Below are positions 26,033 through 34,600 of a stretch of DNA of 64,000 nucleotides, piece after piece (the stretch's first letter is position 1; every line of letters starts with the position of its first letter). The notes beneath the pieces are model-generated. The model was not told the DNA's origin. It worked only from the letters and a program-made list of their open reading frames with translations, and did no database searches. The stretch comes from Pseudomonas fluorescens (GTDB lineage Bacteria; Pseudomonadota; Gammaproteobacteria; Pseudomonadales; Pseudomonadaceae): contig NZ_MRST01000020.1 of the NCBI RefSeq assembly GCF_001902145.1, positions 186,001-250,000 of the forward strand. Reading direction: 5' to 3'. The translations under genes were made by a program, and so were the position numbers.

Positions 26033-28084
26033 TCAAAGACTCACGGCGTTACTGCGCTCGGACTGCTTCAGATAAGCCGTCAACTCCCGGGCCTGCAGCG
26101 GTTTGCTGTAGTGATAACCCTGCCCCTCATGGCACCCCTCGGAGATGATGTAGGCCTCCTGTTCGGCAGTCTCCACCCCTTCGGCAATCACCTGCATGCC
26201 CAGGCTTTTGCCCAATTGGATAATGGCGCGCACGATGGTGGCGTCATCGTCGTCGTCCTGCAGGTCCTGGACGAAGCTCTTGTCGATCTTGATCTTGTCC
26301 AGGGGCAGGCTCTTGAGGTAACTCAAGGAGGAGTAGCCGGTACCGAAGTCATCAATGGCGATCAGCGCCCCGGAGCGGCGCAGGCTCAGCAGGTGCTGGG
26401 CGGCGGTGCTGATGTCTTCCATCAGGCCGGTCTCGGTCACTTCCAGCTCCAGGCTGCGGGGCGGCAGGCGATAGATCTGCATCAGGTTGTTGACCACCCG
26501 CGGCAACTCGGTGTGGTGCAGTTGCACGGTGGACAGGTTGACGGCCATGCGCAGCGCGGTGAAACCCTGGTCATGCCATTCGCGCAGTTGCCGGCATGCC
26601 TGGTCCAGCACCCATTCGCCAATGGGAATGATGGTGCCGTTCTGTTCCGCCAGCGGAATAAACAAGTCCGGCGGTACCAGCCCATGTTCCGGGTGTTGCC
26701 AGCGCAGCAGGGCTTCCACACCGACCACGTGATGGTCGAGATAGCTGATTTGTGGCTGGTACACCAAGTGGAACTGCTCGCGGCCCAAGGCGTCTCGCAA
26801 GTCTTTCTCCAGTTCACGGCGCCGGCGCATTTCGCTGTCGACGCTGGCGATATAAAACTGATAGCGGTTGCGCGAGCGGCTCTTGGCCAGGGTCATGGTC
26901 TGCTCGGCTTTCTGGAGCAACTTCTCGGTGCTGTCGCCATCTTCCGGGAACAGCGTGATGCCGATGGTGGCGCGCAGGCGGATCAGGTCATGCTCAAGGG
27001 CGAACTCTGCTTCCAGGTCATCGAGAATGCTTTGCGCCAGTTCGGCGGCTTCGTAGGGCTGGTCGATATCGGCTTGTACCAGGGCGAACTGGTCACCGCC
27101 CAGGCGGGCGAGCGTGCCCAGGCGGCCACTATGGGCGCGCAAGCGATCAGCCAGCGCCAACAAGAGTTTGTCGCCGGCCTGGTAGGTGAATTGCTCGTTG
27201 ACGCTCTTGAAGTCATCCAGCCCCACGCACAACACCGCGACACGGCGTTGCCGGCGGCCGGCGTCCGTGAGGATTTTATCCAGTTGCGCCTGCAACTTCT
27301 GGCGGTTCGGCAGGCCGGTCAGGAAGTCGTACTGGGCCATGCGCAACAGGCTCGATTCGGCCTCGTGGCGCAGGTGGGTATTGCGCTCGATGGATTCGAG
27401 CAATTGGTTGGCGGTGTTTATCCACTGCCCCAGTTCGTTGCGTTCGTGGCCCTTGAGCTGAGGGATCTTGTGTTCGCTGGGACGGTCCGGGTTGATCGAA
27501 GTCAGGTGCCCGATCATCCGCGACAGCGGTTTGGTGAGCATCCAGTGATACACCAGGTACAGCACCAGCCCCATGACCAGGGCGCGCAATACGCCCGAGA
27601 TAAAGATGATGACCGAGCTGACCAGAAAACTTCGGCCATAGGTCGCGGTGTCGAGGGTGATGCTGAGGTCGCCGTAATATTCGCTGTAGGGGCCCTTGCC
27701 GACCAACGCAGTGGTAAAGGAACGTTCCTGGCCAAGAATCAAGTCGGTCAACCAGCGGCTGGGAGACTGCTGCAAAGCGCGGCTTTTTTCCGCCAGCATG
27801 GTCTCGTTGGGGTGACCGATAGAGGCCATGCGCACGGCGTCGTCCTGAAACAGACCTTCGATCACTTGCATGCCCATCTCGCGATCCAGGCTGTACACGG
27901 CCTGGGTTGAGGGGTCACGAAACATGTCGAGGATACGCTGGGCATCACCTTCCACGGCGTGGCGCGTCTTGTAGGCATCAAAAACGATCTGCGCCACGCT
28001 CAGTGCCACACCCACAATCAAGGCCGACAGCAGCACAACCCGTAGCAACTTCACCGACAAGCTGTTCTTGAGTTCCAGCTTCAA
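26033..28084 (-). CDS. bifA: Cyclic-di-GMP phosphodiesterase BifA
   Basis: Inner-membrane enzyme that degrades c-di-GMP and controls biofilm formation and swarming. The 683-residue protein has a membrane helix at about residues 13-33, a periplasmic region, a second helix at about 153-180, a HAMP-like linker, a GGDEF domain with the degenerate signature GGDQF (329-333), and an EAL domain with EALLRW (457-462), NLS, DDFGTGYSS and KIDKSFV motifs intact. GGDQF is the variant known in BifA, which has phosphodiesterase but not cyclase activity. The start is a TTG at 28084, with AAGGA nine bases upstream. The neighbouring sodB and lysE-type genes match the P. aeruginosa bifA locus. Confidence 0.92.
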   Translation of the reverse strand: MKLELKNSLSVKLLRVVLLSALIVGVALSVAQIVFDAYKTRHAVEGDAQRILDMFRDPSTQAVYSLDREMGMQVIEGLFQDDAVRMASIGHPNETMLAEKSRALQQSPSRWLTDLILGQERSFTTALVGKGPYSEYYGDLSITLDTATYGRSFLVSSVIIFISGVLRALVMGLVLYLVYHWMLTKPLSRMIGHLTSINPDRPSEHKIPQLKGHERNELGQWINTANQLLESIERNTHLRHEAESSLLRMAQYDFLTGLPNRQKLQAQLDKILTDAGRRQRRVAVLCVGLDDFKSVNEQFTYQAGDKLLLALADRLRAHSGRLGTLARLGGDQFALVQADIDQPYEAAELAQSILDDLEAEFALEHDLIRLRATIGITLFPEDGDSTEKLLQKAEQTMTLAKSRSRNRYQFYIASVDSEMRRRRELEKDLRDALGREQFHLVYQPQISYLDHHVVGVEALLRWQHPEHGLVPPDLFIPLAEQNGTIIPIGEWVLDQACRQLREWHDQGFTALRMAVNLSTVQLHHTELPRVVNNLMQIYRLPPRSLELEVTETGLMEDISTAAQHLLSLRRSGALIAIDDFGTGYSSLSYLKSLPLDKIKIDKSFVQDLQDDDDDATIVRAIIQLGKSLGMQVIAEGVETAEQEAYIISEGCHEGQGYHYSKPLQARELTAYLKQSERSNAVSL

Positions 28085-28278
28085 AGGGGCATTCCTTGTC
28101 TCATGCGGGTGGCCGTCAATATGCCATGAGTATTGGCAATCTGGTGATGGCAGTCAAAGGGACATTCGGGCCTGTGATCAATTGAGGGGGATGGCGAAAC
28201 GCGCAGGAATCCCAGCTTATGTCACGATGTTTTAGACGTGGACAAAGGGCCGGGCGTACGCTGGAGGCTTGGCAGAGA

Positions 28279-28304
28279 AGAAGGCGGAGCAGACCCCGCC
28301 TTCT
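28279..28304 (-). terminator. Hairpin after the 58-residue peptide gene
   Basis: AGAAGGCGG and CCGCCTTCT form a perfect 9-bp stem with an 8-base loop. On the minus strand it is followed by the pyrimidine-rich TCTCTGCC rather than a clean T-run. Confidence 0.5.
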
Positions 28305-28318
28305 ATTTGGCGACGCTC

Positions 28319-28495
28319 TCAATAATTGACCTTGCCCTCTGGCTGTTGCTCTTCCCCACCGACCTTTGATTGTTCACCTGCTATGTCTACGAGTTTGCCC
28401 GTCAAGTCCAGTGCGCTTTTTGCCAGGTCCATTCCCTTCTCAAGAAGACCGGATAACATTGGCATTGCACCCGCGGCCGTTGAAATAGGATCCAT
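28319..28495 (-). CDS. Small amphipathic hypothetical protein, 58 residues
   Basis: Starts at the ATG at 28495 with GGAG seven bases upstream. The peptide begins MDPISTAAGAMPMLSGLLEK and continues with amphipathic helices (KGMDLAKSALDLTGKLVDIA), then a hydrophilic tail ending EGKVNY. There is no cleavable signal. I do not recognise the family; the pattern resembles small secreted or membrane-associated peptides. It lies between bifA and sodB with a hairpin after it, on the same strand as both. Confidence 0.55.
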   Translation of the reverse strand: MDPISTAAGAMPMLSGLLEKGMDLAKSALDLTGKLVDIAGEQSKVGGEEQQPEGKVNY

Positions 28496-28607
28496 TGTCA
28501 TTCTCCACATTGGTTCTGGAGGTTTATTCCTCCTGGCGCTTGTGTGGTGAATGACTACCGTTGGGTTCCGGACTTTCTGGCATGGCAATCAGGGCACCCA
28601 TGAAAAA

Positions 28608-28631
28608 GCCCGGCAATCGCCGGGCTCTTTC
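28608..28631 (-). terminator. Terminator of sodB
   Basis: GCCCGGC (28608-28614) and GCCGGGC (28619-28625) pair around an AATC loop. Read on the minus strand, a run of five T residues follows. Confidence 0.9.
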
Positions 28632-28646
28632 TACTGCAAGCGTCGC

Positions 28647-29243
28647 TTAGGCAGTGAAGGCCTTGCCTTCGAACTGCTCAGCCACGAACTTCCAGTTGAC
28701 CAGGTTCCAGAACGCTTCCACATACTTTGGACGCACGTTGCGGTAGTCGATGTAGTAGGCGTGTTCCCAGACGTCGCAGGTCAACAGCGGGGTGTCGCCG
28801 TTGGTCAGCGGGTTGCCGGCACCGATGGTGCTGGCCAGGGCCAGGGAACCGTCAGCCTTTTTCACCAGCCAGCCCCAACCGGAACCGAAGGTGCCGACCG
28901 AAGTCTTGGTGAACTCTTCCTTGAACTTGTCGAACGAACCGAACGCAGCGTTGATGGCTTCAGCCAGTGCGCCGGTTGGTTGGCCACCGGCGTTTGGCGC
29001 CAGGCAGTTCCAATAGAAAGTGTGGTTCCAGACCTGAGCGGCGTTGTTGAAGATGCCGCCCGAGGAAGACTTGACGATCTCTTCCAGGGTCTTGCCTTCG
29101 AACTCGGTGCCAGGCACCAGGTTGTTCAGGTTCACGACATAGGTGTTGTGGTGCTTGTCGTGGTGGTATTCCAAGGTTTCCTTGGAGATGTGCGGCTGCA
29201 GGGCATCGTGTGCGTAGGGCAGCGGCGGCAATTCGAAAGCCAT
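28647..29243 (-). CDS. sodB: Iron superoxide dismutase
   Basis: Cytosolic enzyme converting superoxide to peroxide and oxygen. The 198-residue protein has all four metal ligands: His27 (EYHHDKHH), His74 ([10 protein letters not shown]), Asp157 and His161 ([13 protein letters not shown]). Gln70 in the AAQVWNH motif marks the iron rather than the manganese type. The ATG at 29243 gives the standard [10 protein letters not shown] start. A terminator follows at 28608. Neighbours bifA, argO and argP are as in P. aeruginosa. Confidence 0.96.
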   Translation of the reverse strand: MAFELPPLPYAHDALQPHISKETLEYHHDKHHNTYVVNLNNLVPGTEFEGKTLEEIVKSSSGGIFNNAAQVWNHTFYWNCLAPNAGGQPTGALAEAINAAFGSFDKFKEEFTKTSVGTFGSGWGWLVKKADGSLALASTIGAGNPLTNGDTPLLTCDVWEHAYYIDYRNVRPKYVEAFWNLVNWKFVAEQFEGKAFTA

Positions 29244-29421
29244 GATGATTCTCCTAATCAGGTCAGTTGCGGTGAGCGCAAGGCCGATCACGGGCGGCCA
29301 AACATGCGCCGGGGAGTTTGTACTCTTTGCGGCGCAGGGGTCCGATCATAGCACCGGGGGTGCGGCATAACCACGCAACAACTGTGTGGGATAGAGGTTC
29401 CAGAGCGTTTTGGAATATTGC

Positions 29422-30021
29422 TCAGGCGCTGATCAGTTGATAGGCCACCGAGAACATCATCGCGGCCACCAGCAGGTCCAGCAGGCGCCAGGTGGCCGGG
29501 CGTGCCAGCCAGGGTGCCAGCCATGCCGCGCCCAGCGCCAGGGTGGCGAACCACAGGAACGAGGCACTGGCTGCTCCGGCTACATAAGCACCAGGTTCGG
29601 TTTGTTGCGCGCCCAGGGAGCCGATCAGCAGGACGGTGTCCAGGTAGACATGGGGGTTGAGCAAGGTGACCGCCAAAGCGCTCAGCAGCACAGCGCGCAA
29701 TGAGCGCGTCTTGAGGCTGTCGCTTTGGTCCAGGCTCTGCTTGGAGCACGCCCTGCGCAGCGCGCATGCGCCGTACCAGAGCAAGAACGCTGCGCCGCCC
29801 CAGCGTGCCACCGCCAGCAGTATCGGGCTCTGCGCCAGCACGGTGGCTAGCCCGAATACCCCCGCGGCCACTAGCAATGCGTCGCAGATCACACACAACG
29901 CCGCCACGGGTAAGTGATGTTCGCGGCGCAGGCTCTGCGCGAGTACGAATGCATTCTGGCTGCCGATTGCCATGATCAGCCCGAGGGCCACCAGCAAACC
30001 GTTCATATAGCTTTGCCACAT
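29422..30021 (-). CDS. argO: LysE/ArgO family amino acid exporter
   Basis: A 199-residue inner-membrane protein with six helices and the LysE signature (GLIMAIGSQNAFVLAQSLRR, LNPHVYLDTVLLIG). It exports arginine or lysine. It is divergent from an ArgP-type LysR regulator 99 bases away, the classical argO-argP arrangement in which ArgP bound to arginine activates the exporter. Confidence 0.88.
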   Translation of the reverse strand: MWQSYMNGLLVALGLIMAIGSQNAFVLAQSLRREHHLPVAALCVICDALLVAAGVFGLATVLAQSPILLAVARWGGAAFLLWYGACALRRACSKQSLDQSDSLKTRSLRAVLLSALAVTLLNPHVYLDTVLLIGSLGAQQTEPGAYVAGAASASFLWFATLALGAAWLAPWLARPATWRLLDLLVAAMMFSVAYQLISA

Positions 30022-30120
30022 AGGGGAGATCCTTGTTGATGCTCAAACGATGCTGGCTATGGTGCGGGTCGGGGCTGTATAAGAAAAACCAATATTGCTG
30101 ATCGCTCATTAGAGAAACTG

Positions 30121-31014
30121 ATGTTCGACTATAAATTGCTTTCCGCCTTGGCGGCGGTGGTGGAACAAGCCGGCTTCGAGCGCGGTGCCCAGGTGTTGGG
30201 ACTGTCGCAGTCAGCCATCTCCCAACGTATCAAGCTATTGGAGGCGCGCGTCGGCCAACCAGTGTTGGTGCGCGCCTCGCCGCCGACACCCACCGATATC
30301 GGCCGGCGCCTGCTCAACCATGTGCAACAGGTGCGTTTGCTGGAGCGTGACCTGCAAAGCCAGGTGCCGGCCCTGGACGAGGAGGGCATGCCCGAGCGCC
30401 TGCGCATTGCCCTGAATGCCGACAGCCTCGCCACTTGGTGGGCCGAGGCGGTCAGCGACTTCTGCGCCGAACAGCATTTGTTGCTGGACCTGGTGGTCGA
30501 AGACCAGACCGTGGGCCTCAAGCGCATGCGCGCTGGGGAAGTGGCGGCCTGTATCTGCGCCAGCGAACGGCCCGTGGCTGGCGCTCGCAGCCTGTTGCTG
30601 GGTGCCATGCGTTATCGGGCGCTGGCCAGCCCGGCCTTCCTGGCGCGGCATTTTCCTGGAGGGGTGCGGGCCGACCAGTTGGCGCGCACGCCTGCGTTGG
30701 TGTTCGGCCCGGACGATTTCCTGCAGCACCGCTACCTGGCGTCCCTGGGAGTGGACGGTGGTTTCGAACACCATCTATGCCCGTCGTCCGAAGGTTTTAT
30801 CCGCCTGACGGAAGCCGGCCTGGGGTGGGGCCTGGTGCCTGAATTGCAGGTGCGCGACCAGTTGGAAACCGGCGTATTGGTCGAGTTATTGCCAGATAAG
30901 CCCATCGACGTGCCGCTGTACTGGCATCATTGGCGCAGCGGCGGGCAACTGTTGGGCTTGTTGACCGACCATCTGGCCGATGTGTGTGGCCATTGGTTGG
31001 TGCCGTTGGAGTGA
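30121..31014 (+). CDS. argP: ArgP/IciA-type LysR transcriptional regulator
   Basis: A 297-residue LysR-type regulator. The N-terminal helix-turn-helix is AVVEQAGFERGAQVLGLSQS followed by AISQRIKLLEARVGQPVLVR; the ligand-binding domain follows from about residue 90. The N-terminal MFDYKLLSALAAVVEQAGFE is typical of ArgP. The divergent argO gene is its expected target. The ATG at 30121 lies 99 bases from the argO start, with AT-rich sequence (CCAATATTGCTG) between them that could hold the operator. Confidence 0.9.
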   Translation: MFDYKLLSALAAVVEQAGFERGAQVLGLSQSAISQRIKLLEARVGQPVLVRASPPTPTDIGRRLLNHVQQVRLLERDLQSQVPALDEEGMPERLRIALNADSLATWWAEAVSDFCAEQHLLLDLVVEDQTVGLKRMRAGEVAACICASERPVAGARSLLLGAMRYRALASPAFLARHFPGGVRADQLARTPALVFGPDDFLQHRYLASLGVDGGFEHHLCPSSEGFIRLTEAGLGWGLVPELQVRDQLETGVLVELLPDKPIDVPLYWHHWRSGGQLLGLLTDHLADVCGHWLVPLE

Positions 31015-31066
31015 TGGCGGGCGTCAAGGCAACAGCGATGAAAAACGAAAGAACACGGAGTACAAC

Positions 31067-32065
31067 ATGAAAATTCTGGTCACCGGCGCAAGCGGCTTCA
31101 TTGGCGGGCGCTTTGCGCGCTTCGCCCTTGAACAAGGCCTGGACGTGCGGGTCAACGGGCGGCGCGCCGAGGGTGTGGAACACCTGGTGCGGCGCGGTGC
31201 CGAGTTTGTCCAGGGTGATTTGAATGATGCCGATCTGGTACGCGACCTGTGCCGCGATGTCGAAGCCGTGGTGCATTGTGCCGGCGCCGTCGGGCTGTGG
31301 GGCAAGTACCAGGACTTCCACCAGAACAACGTGCTGGTCACCGAAAACGTCGTCGAAGCCTGCCTGAAACAGCGCGTCGGGCGCCTGGTGCACCTGTCGT
31401 CGCCGTCGATCTACTTTGACGGTCGCGATCACCTTGGTCTCACCGAAGAGCAAGTGCCCAAGCGTTTCAAACATCCCTATGCCGCCACCAAGTACCTGGC
31501 CGAGCAGAAGGTGTTCGGCGCCCAGGAGTTCGGCCTGCAAGTGATAGCCCTGCGCCCGCGCTTTGTCACCGGGGCCGGCGATATGAGCATCTTCCCACGC
31601 CTGCTGAAAATGCAGCGCAAGAACCGCCTGGCGATCGTCGGTGACGGCTTGAACAAAGTTGACTTCACCAGCGTGCACAACCTCAACGAGGCGCTGCTCA
31701 GCAGCTTGCTCGCCACCGGCTCGGCGTTGGGCAAAGCCTACAACATCAGCAACGGCGCACCGGTGCCGATCTGGGATGTGGTGAATTACGTGATGCGGCA
31801 AATGGAGCTGCCTCAAGTGACGCGTTATCGGTCCTACGGTTTGTCCTACAGCGTGGCGGCGTTGAACGAGGCATTCTGCGCGATGTGGCCGGGGCGGCCG
31901 GAACCGGCGTTATCGCGTCTGGGCATGCAAGTGATGAACAAAAACTTCACCCTCGACATCAGTCGCGCCAGGCATTATCTCGACTACGAGCCCAAGGTCA
32001 GCCTGTGGGCCGCGCTCGACGAGTTCTGCAGTTGGTGGAAAGCCCAGGACCCGGGCCGCCAATAA
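31067..32065 (+). CDS. NAD(P)-dependent epimerase/dehydratase (extended SDR)
   Basis: A 332-residue extended short-chain dehydrogenase. The Rossmann motif GASGFIGG is at residues 7-14 and the catalytic Tyr138-x3-Lys142 is in HPYAATKYL, with serines in VHLSSPSIY. The family includes sugar-nucleotide epimerases and 3-beta-hydroxysteroid dehydrogenase-like enzymes; the latter are suggested by the FVTGAGDMSIFPRLL and KVDFTSVHNLNEA segments. The exact substrate is unknown. The ATG at 31067 follows CGGAG by six bases. The next gene is co-directional after 127 bases. Confidence 0.82.
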   Translation: MKILVTGASGFIGGRFARFALEQGLDVRVNGRRAEGVEHLVRRGAEFVQGDLNDADLVRDLCRDVEAVVHCAGAVGLWGKYQDFHQNNVLVTENVVEACLKQRVGRLVHLSSPSIYFDGRDHLGLTEEQVPKRFKHPYAATKYLAEQKVFGAQEFGLQVIALRPRFVTGAGDMSIFPRLLKMQRKNRLAIVGDGLNKVDFTSVHNLNEALLSSLLATGSALGKAYNISNGAPVPIWDVVNYVMRQMELPQVTRYRSYGLSYSVAALNEAFCAMWPGRPEPALSRLGMQVMNKNFTLDISRARHYLDYEPKVSLWAALDEFCSWWKAQDPGRQ

Positions 32066-32192
32066 CCTCATAAGCTGCAACACTTCGGGAACCCAATTCC
32101 AGGTTCCGAGTCGATCCATGCGCCGGGAGTGCGGTTTATACTCCTGCCGCTCGGCTTTACAGCCAGCCATCTCATTGATTCAGGGTAGATTC

Positions 32193-33017
32193 ATGCGTAA
32201 CGATGCTAAAGACGACTTCGACAACGTTCCCAGCCTGCGGGCCGACCTTGGGGATGACGATGATTTCGTGCCGACCCCCGCGACGTCGGTGCGTTCGCGA
32301 ACGACGCCCGTGGTCAAGGTCAAGAGCGCCAGCACCGGCCCGTTGTGGGCACTGGTCGGCGCGCTGTTGATCGCCTTCGCGGGCCTGGCTTGGTGGAGCT
32401 TCCAGCAGATCTCCCTGATGGGCCAGCAGTTGGTCGCCACCCAGGAAAGCTTTGCCCGCATCAGCGAGGAAGCGGCGGGGCGCCTGCAGGCGATTTCCGG
32501 GAAGGTCGTGGCCAGCGAAGCGAATGTAAACAACGGCAGCGAAGCCTTGAAGCTGCAGATCAAGCAGCTGGAAGCCCAGTTGCAGGAGCAGGGCAAGCAA
32601 CAGTTGGGCGTAGCGGGTCAAGCCACCGAGTTGGACAGCCGCCTGGCCCAGATGAGTGCCAGCAACACCGAGCTGACAGCGGCCAATACCAAGCTGCAAG
32701 GCCAGGTGCAGGCCCTCACTGACGCGGTCGCCAGCCTCACGGCAGCACAGGCCGAGAGCAAGGGCCTGGCCACCGATGTGGCGGCCTTGAAGAAACAAGG
32801 CAACCCAAGTGCGGCCATCGCCCGCCTCGAGCAGGACGTGCTGGTGCTCAAGAGCGCCCAGGAAAACCAGCCGGCCAATATCGACGCGCCGACCAACAAG
32901 GAATTCGACGTGTTCCGCATCCAGACCACGCGCAATATCACCACCTTGCAGAGCCAGGTGCAGAACTTGAATCAGCGTCTCAATGCGCCTGCTGCGGCCA
33001 CGCCACTGGGCCAATGA
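32193..33017 (+). CDS. Single-pass membrane protein with coiled coil
   Basis: A 274-residue protein with an acidic cytoplasmic N-terminus (DLGDDDDFVPT), one membrane helix at about residues 50-70 (LWALVGALLIAFAGLAWWSF), and a long Gln/Ala/Glu-rich coiled coil to the end. Similar genes in pseudomonads are annotated simply as ATPase or hypothetical, but I see no Walker motifs. It could be a periplasmic scaffold. The ATG at 32193 begins MRNDAKDDFDN; the upstream frame extension from 32118 looks non-coding. Confidence 0.7.
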   Translation: MRNDAKDDFDNVPSLRADLGDDDDFVPTPATSVRSRTTPVVKVKSASTGPLWALVGALLIAFAGLAWWSFQQISLMGQQLVATQESFARISEEAAGRLQAISGKVVASEANVNNGSEALKLQIKQLEAQLQEQGKQQLGVAGQATELDSRLAQMSASNTELTAANTKLQGQVQALTDAVASLTAAQAESKGLATDVAALKKQGNPSAAIARLEQDVLVLKSAQENQPANIDAPTNKEFDVFRIQTTRNITTLQSQVQNLNQRLNAPAAATPLGQ

Positions 33018-33031
33018 ACGCAAATCGCCCT

Positions 33032-33133
33032 CTGTAGGAGCGAGCTTGCTCGCGAAAAACGTTAACGATAACGGGTACTTGCTGAATGAACGCGGCGCCT
33101 GTGAGTTTTTCGCGAGCAAGCTCGCTCCTACAT
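33032..33133. repeat. REPIN, GTAGGAGCGAGC type
   Basis: CTGTAGGAGCGAGCTTGCTC and its inverted partner, 102 bases in all, just after the coiled-coil protein gene and directly before the first copy of the repeated sugar promoter module. Confidence 0.9.
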
Positions 33134-33137
33134 GGAT

Positions 33138-33206
33138 TGTCACCGCTCGGTGACATTTCTTTTCCCCTTCGTTACTTGCCCCTGCCGCGCCCTTGTTTAG
33201 ACTCCG
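33138..33206 (+). promoter_or_regulatory. Repeated promoter module, copy 1 (AGE isomerase gene)
   Basis: The perfect palindrome TGTCACC-GCTC-GGTGACA (33138-33155) is followed at fixed distances by CGTTACTTGC (GTTAC at 33171) and GTTTAGACTCCG (33195-33206). The same elements with identical spacing occur before gtsA at 34481-34549. The palindrome is probably a regulator site and GTTTAGACT may include the -10 element. Confidence 0.65.
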
Positions 33207-33236
33207 GTCATCCCAAAAAAACAATAAGGGCCACCC

Positions 33237-34496
33237 ATGACCACCCATCCACTGCCTGCCAGCAGTTGGCTGAATGCACCTGCCCATCACGCTTGGCTCG
33301 CCGCGGAAGGCCAGCGTCTGCTGGCGTTCGCCAAGGCCTCGCGCCTGCCGGACGGTTTCGGCAACCTTGACGATAAGGGCCAGTTGCCGGCCAATGCCCG
33401 CGCCGAAACCATGAACACCGCGCGCATGACCCACAGCTTTGCCATGGCCCATGCCATGGGGTTGCCGGGTTATGCCGAGCTGGTGGCGCACGGTGTGGCA
33501 GCGCTCAGCGGCCCGCTGCGTGACAGTGAACACGGTGGCTGGTTCGCCGCGCCCCACGCGGCTGACGGCAACACCGGCAAGGCCGCCTACCTGCACGCCT
33601 TCGTGGCCCTCGCCGCCAGCTCTGCCGTGGTGGCCGGCGCGCCGGGTGCGCACACATTAATGAACGACGCCGTCCATATTATCGACCAGTTCTTCTGGAG
33701 CGAAGAGGAGGGCGTCATGCTCGAATCCTTTTCCCGGGACTGGAGCGGCGTCGAAGCCTATCGTGGTGCCAACAGCAACATGCACGCCACCGAAGCTTTC
33801 CTGGCGCTGGCCGATGTCAGTGGTGATACGCGCTGGCTGGACCGCGCGCTGCGCATCGTCGAACGGGTCATCCACACCCACGCCGTCGGCAACCAGTTCA
33901 TGGTGATCGAACATTTCGACGCGCAGTGGAAACCTTTGCTCGGTTACAACGAAGACAACCCTGCCGATGGCTTTCGTCCTTATGGCATCACCCCCGGCCA
34001 TGGTTTCGAATGGGCGCGGTTGCTGCTGCACCTGGAAGCTGCGCGCCTTAAGGCCAAGCTGGCCACGCCCGACTGGCTGGTGAGCGACGCCAAAGGCCTG
34101 TTCGCCAGTGCCTGCGAGTACGCCTGGGCGGTGGATGGTGCGCCGGGCCTTGTCTACACTCTGGATTGGAACCAGCGCCCGGTGGTACGCGAGCGCCTGC
34201 ACTGGACCCACGCCGAAGCCAGCGCCGCTGCTCAGGCGCTGCTCAAACGTACCGGTGAGCTGCATTACGAAACCTGGTACCGACGCTTCTGGGAATTTTG
34301 CGAAACCCACTTCATCGACCGGCTCCAGGGCAGTTGGCACCACGAACTCAGCCCGCACAACCAACCCAGCAGTAAAATCTGGGGCGGTAAACCTGACCTG
34401 TACCATGCCTGGCAAGCGGTCGTGCTGCCTGCACTGCCCTTGGCGCCCAGCCTGGCCAGCGCATTGGGCAGTGGATGCTATGTCACCAGATGGTGA
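33237..34496 (+). CDS. AGE family epimerase/isomerase (YihS-like)
   Basis: A 419-residue (alpha/alpha)6-barrel sugar isomerase of the N-acylglucosamine 2-epimerase family; the YihS-type members interconvert mannose, fructose and glucose. Conserved segments include ARAETMNTARMTHSFAMAHA, GANSNMHATEAFLALADVSG, the GITPGHGFEWARLLLHLE motif and GSWHHELSPHNQPSSKIWGG with active-site histidines. It lies immediately upstream of the glucose transporter operon and shares its promoter module, so it probably feeds hexose into the same pathway. Its final codons (CYVTRW-stop) are built from the second copy of the palindrome. Confidence 0.85.
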   Translation: MTTHPLPASSWLNAPAHHAWLAAEGQRLLAFAKASRLPDGFGNLDDKGQLPANARAETMNTARMTHSFAMAHAMGLPGYAELVAHGVAALSGPLRDSEHGGWFAAPHAADGNTGKAAYLHAFVALAASSAVVAGAPGAHTLMNDAVHIIDQFFWSEEEGVMLESFSRDWSGVEAYRGANSNMHATEAFLALADVSGDTRWLDRALRIVERVIHTHAVGNQFMVIEHFDAQWKPLLGYNEDNPADGFRPYGITPGHGFEWARLLLHLEAARLKAKLATPDWLVSDAKGLFASACEYAWAVDGAPGLVYTLDWNQRPVVRERLHWTHAEASAAAQALLKRTGELHYETWYRRFWEFCETHFIDRLQGSWHHELSPHNQPSSKIWGGKPDLYHAWQAVVLPALPLAPSLASALGSGCYVTRW

Positions 34497-34549
34497 CATT
34501 TGTGCGTCCCTTTGTTACCTGCGCCCTGAAAATCCATGTTTAAACTCCG
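34481..34549 (+). promoter_or_regulatory. Repeated promoter module, copy 2 (gtsA)
   Basis: TGTCACC-AGAT-GGTGACA (34481-34498), GTTAC at 34514 and GTTTAAACTCCG at 34538-34549 have the same spacing as copy 1. The palindrome overlaps the stop codon of the upstream isomerase gene. Confidence 0.68.
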
Positions 34550-34600
34550 TGCAGCGCAAGCTCTAGACTTGCATGCATAACAACAAGAAAAGGTACTCAG

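Noticed and set aside
24578..27910. Plus-strand open frame of 1110 codons across the imelysin and bifA genes
   Set aside because: It is a mirror frame of two well-supported minus-strand genes. Its translation is low-complexity (Val/Gly/Gln/His/Leu-rich), as expected for the antisense of high-GC codons, and has no ribosome site or family motif.
28107..28130. FleQ-type site upstream of bifA (GTCAATA...TATTGGC)
   Set aside because: The spacing is longer than the FleQ consensus and one arm is mismatched, so I could not support it.
32088..32107. Hairpin GGAACC-N8-GGTTCC after the epimerase gene
   Set aside because: Only six base pairs and no T-run, so it is too weak to call a terminator.
32172..33653. 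Minus-strand open frame of 493 codons
   Set aside because: It runs through a REPIN and antisense to two real genes, so its continuity is due to codon bias and the palindromic repeat.
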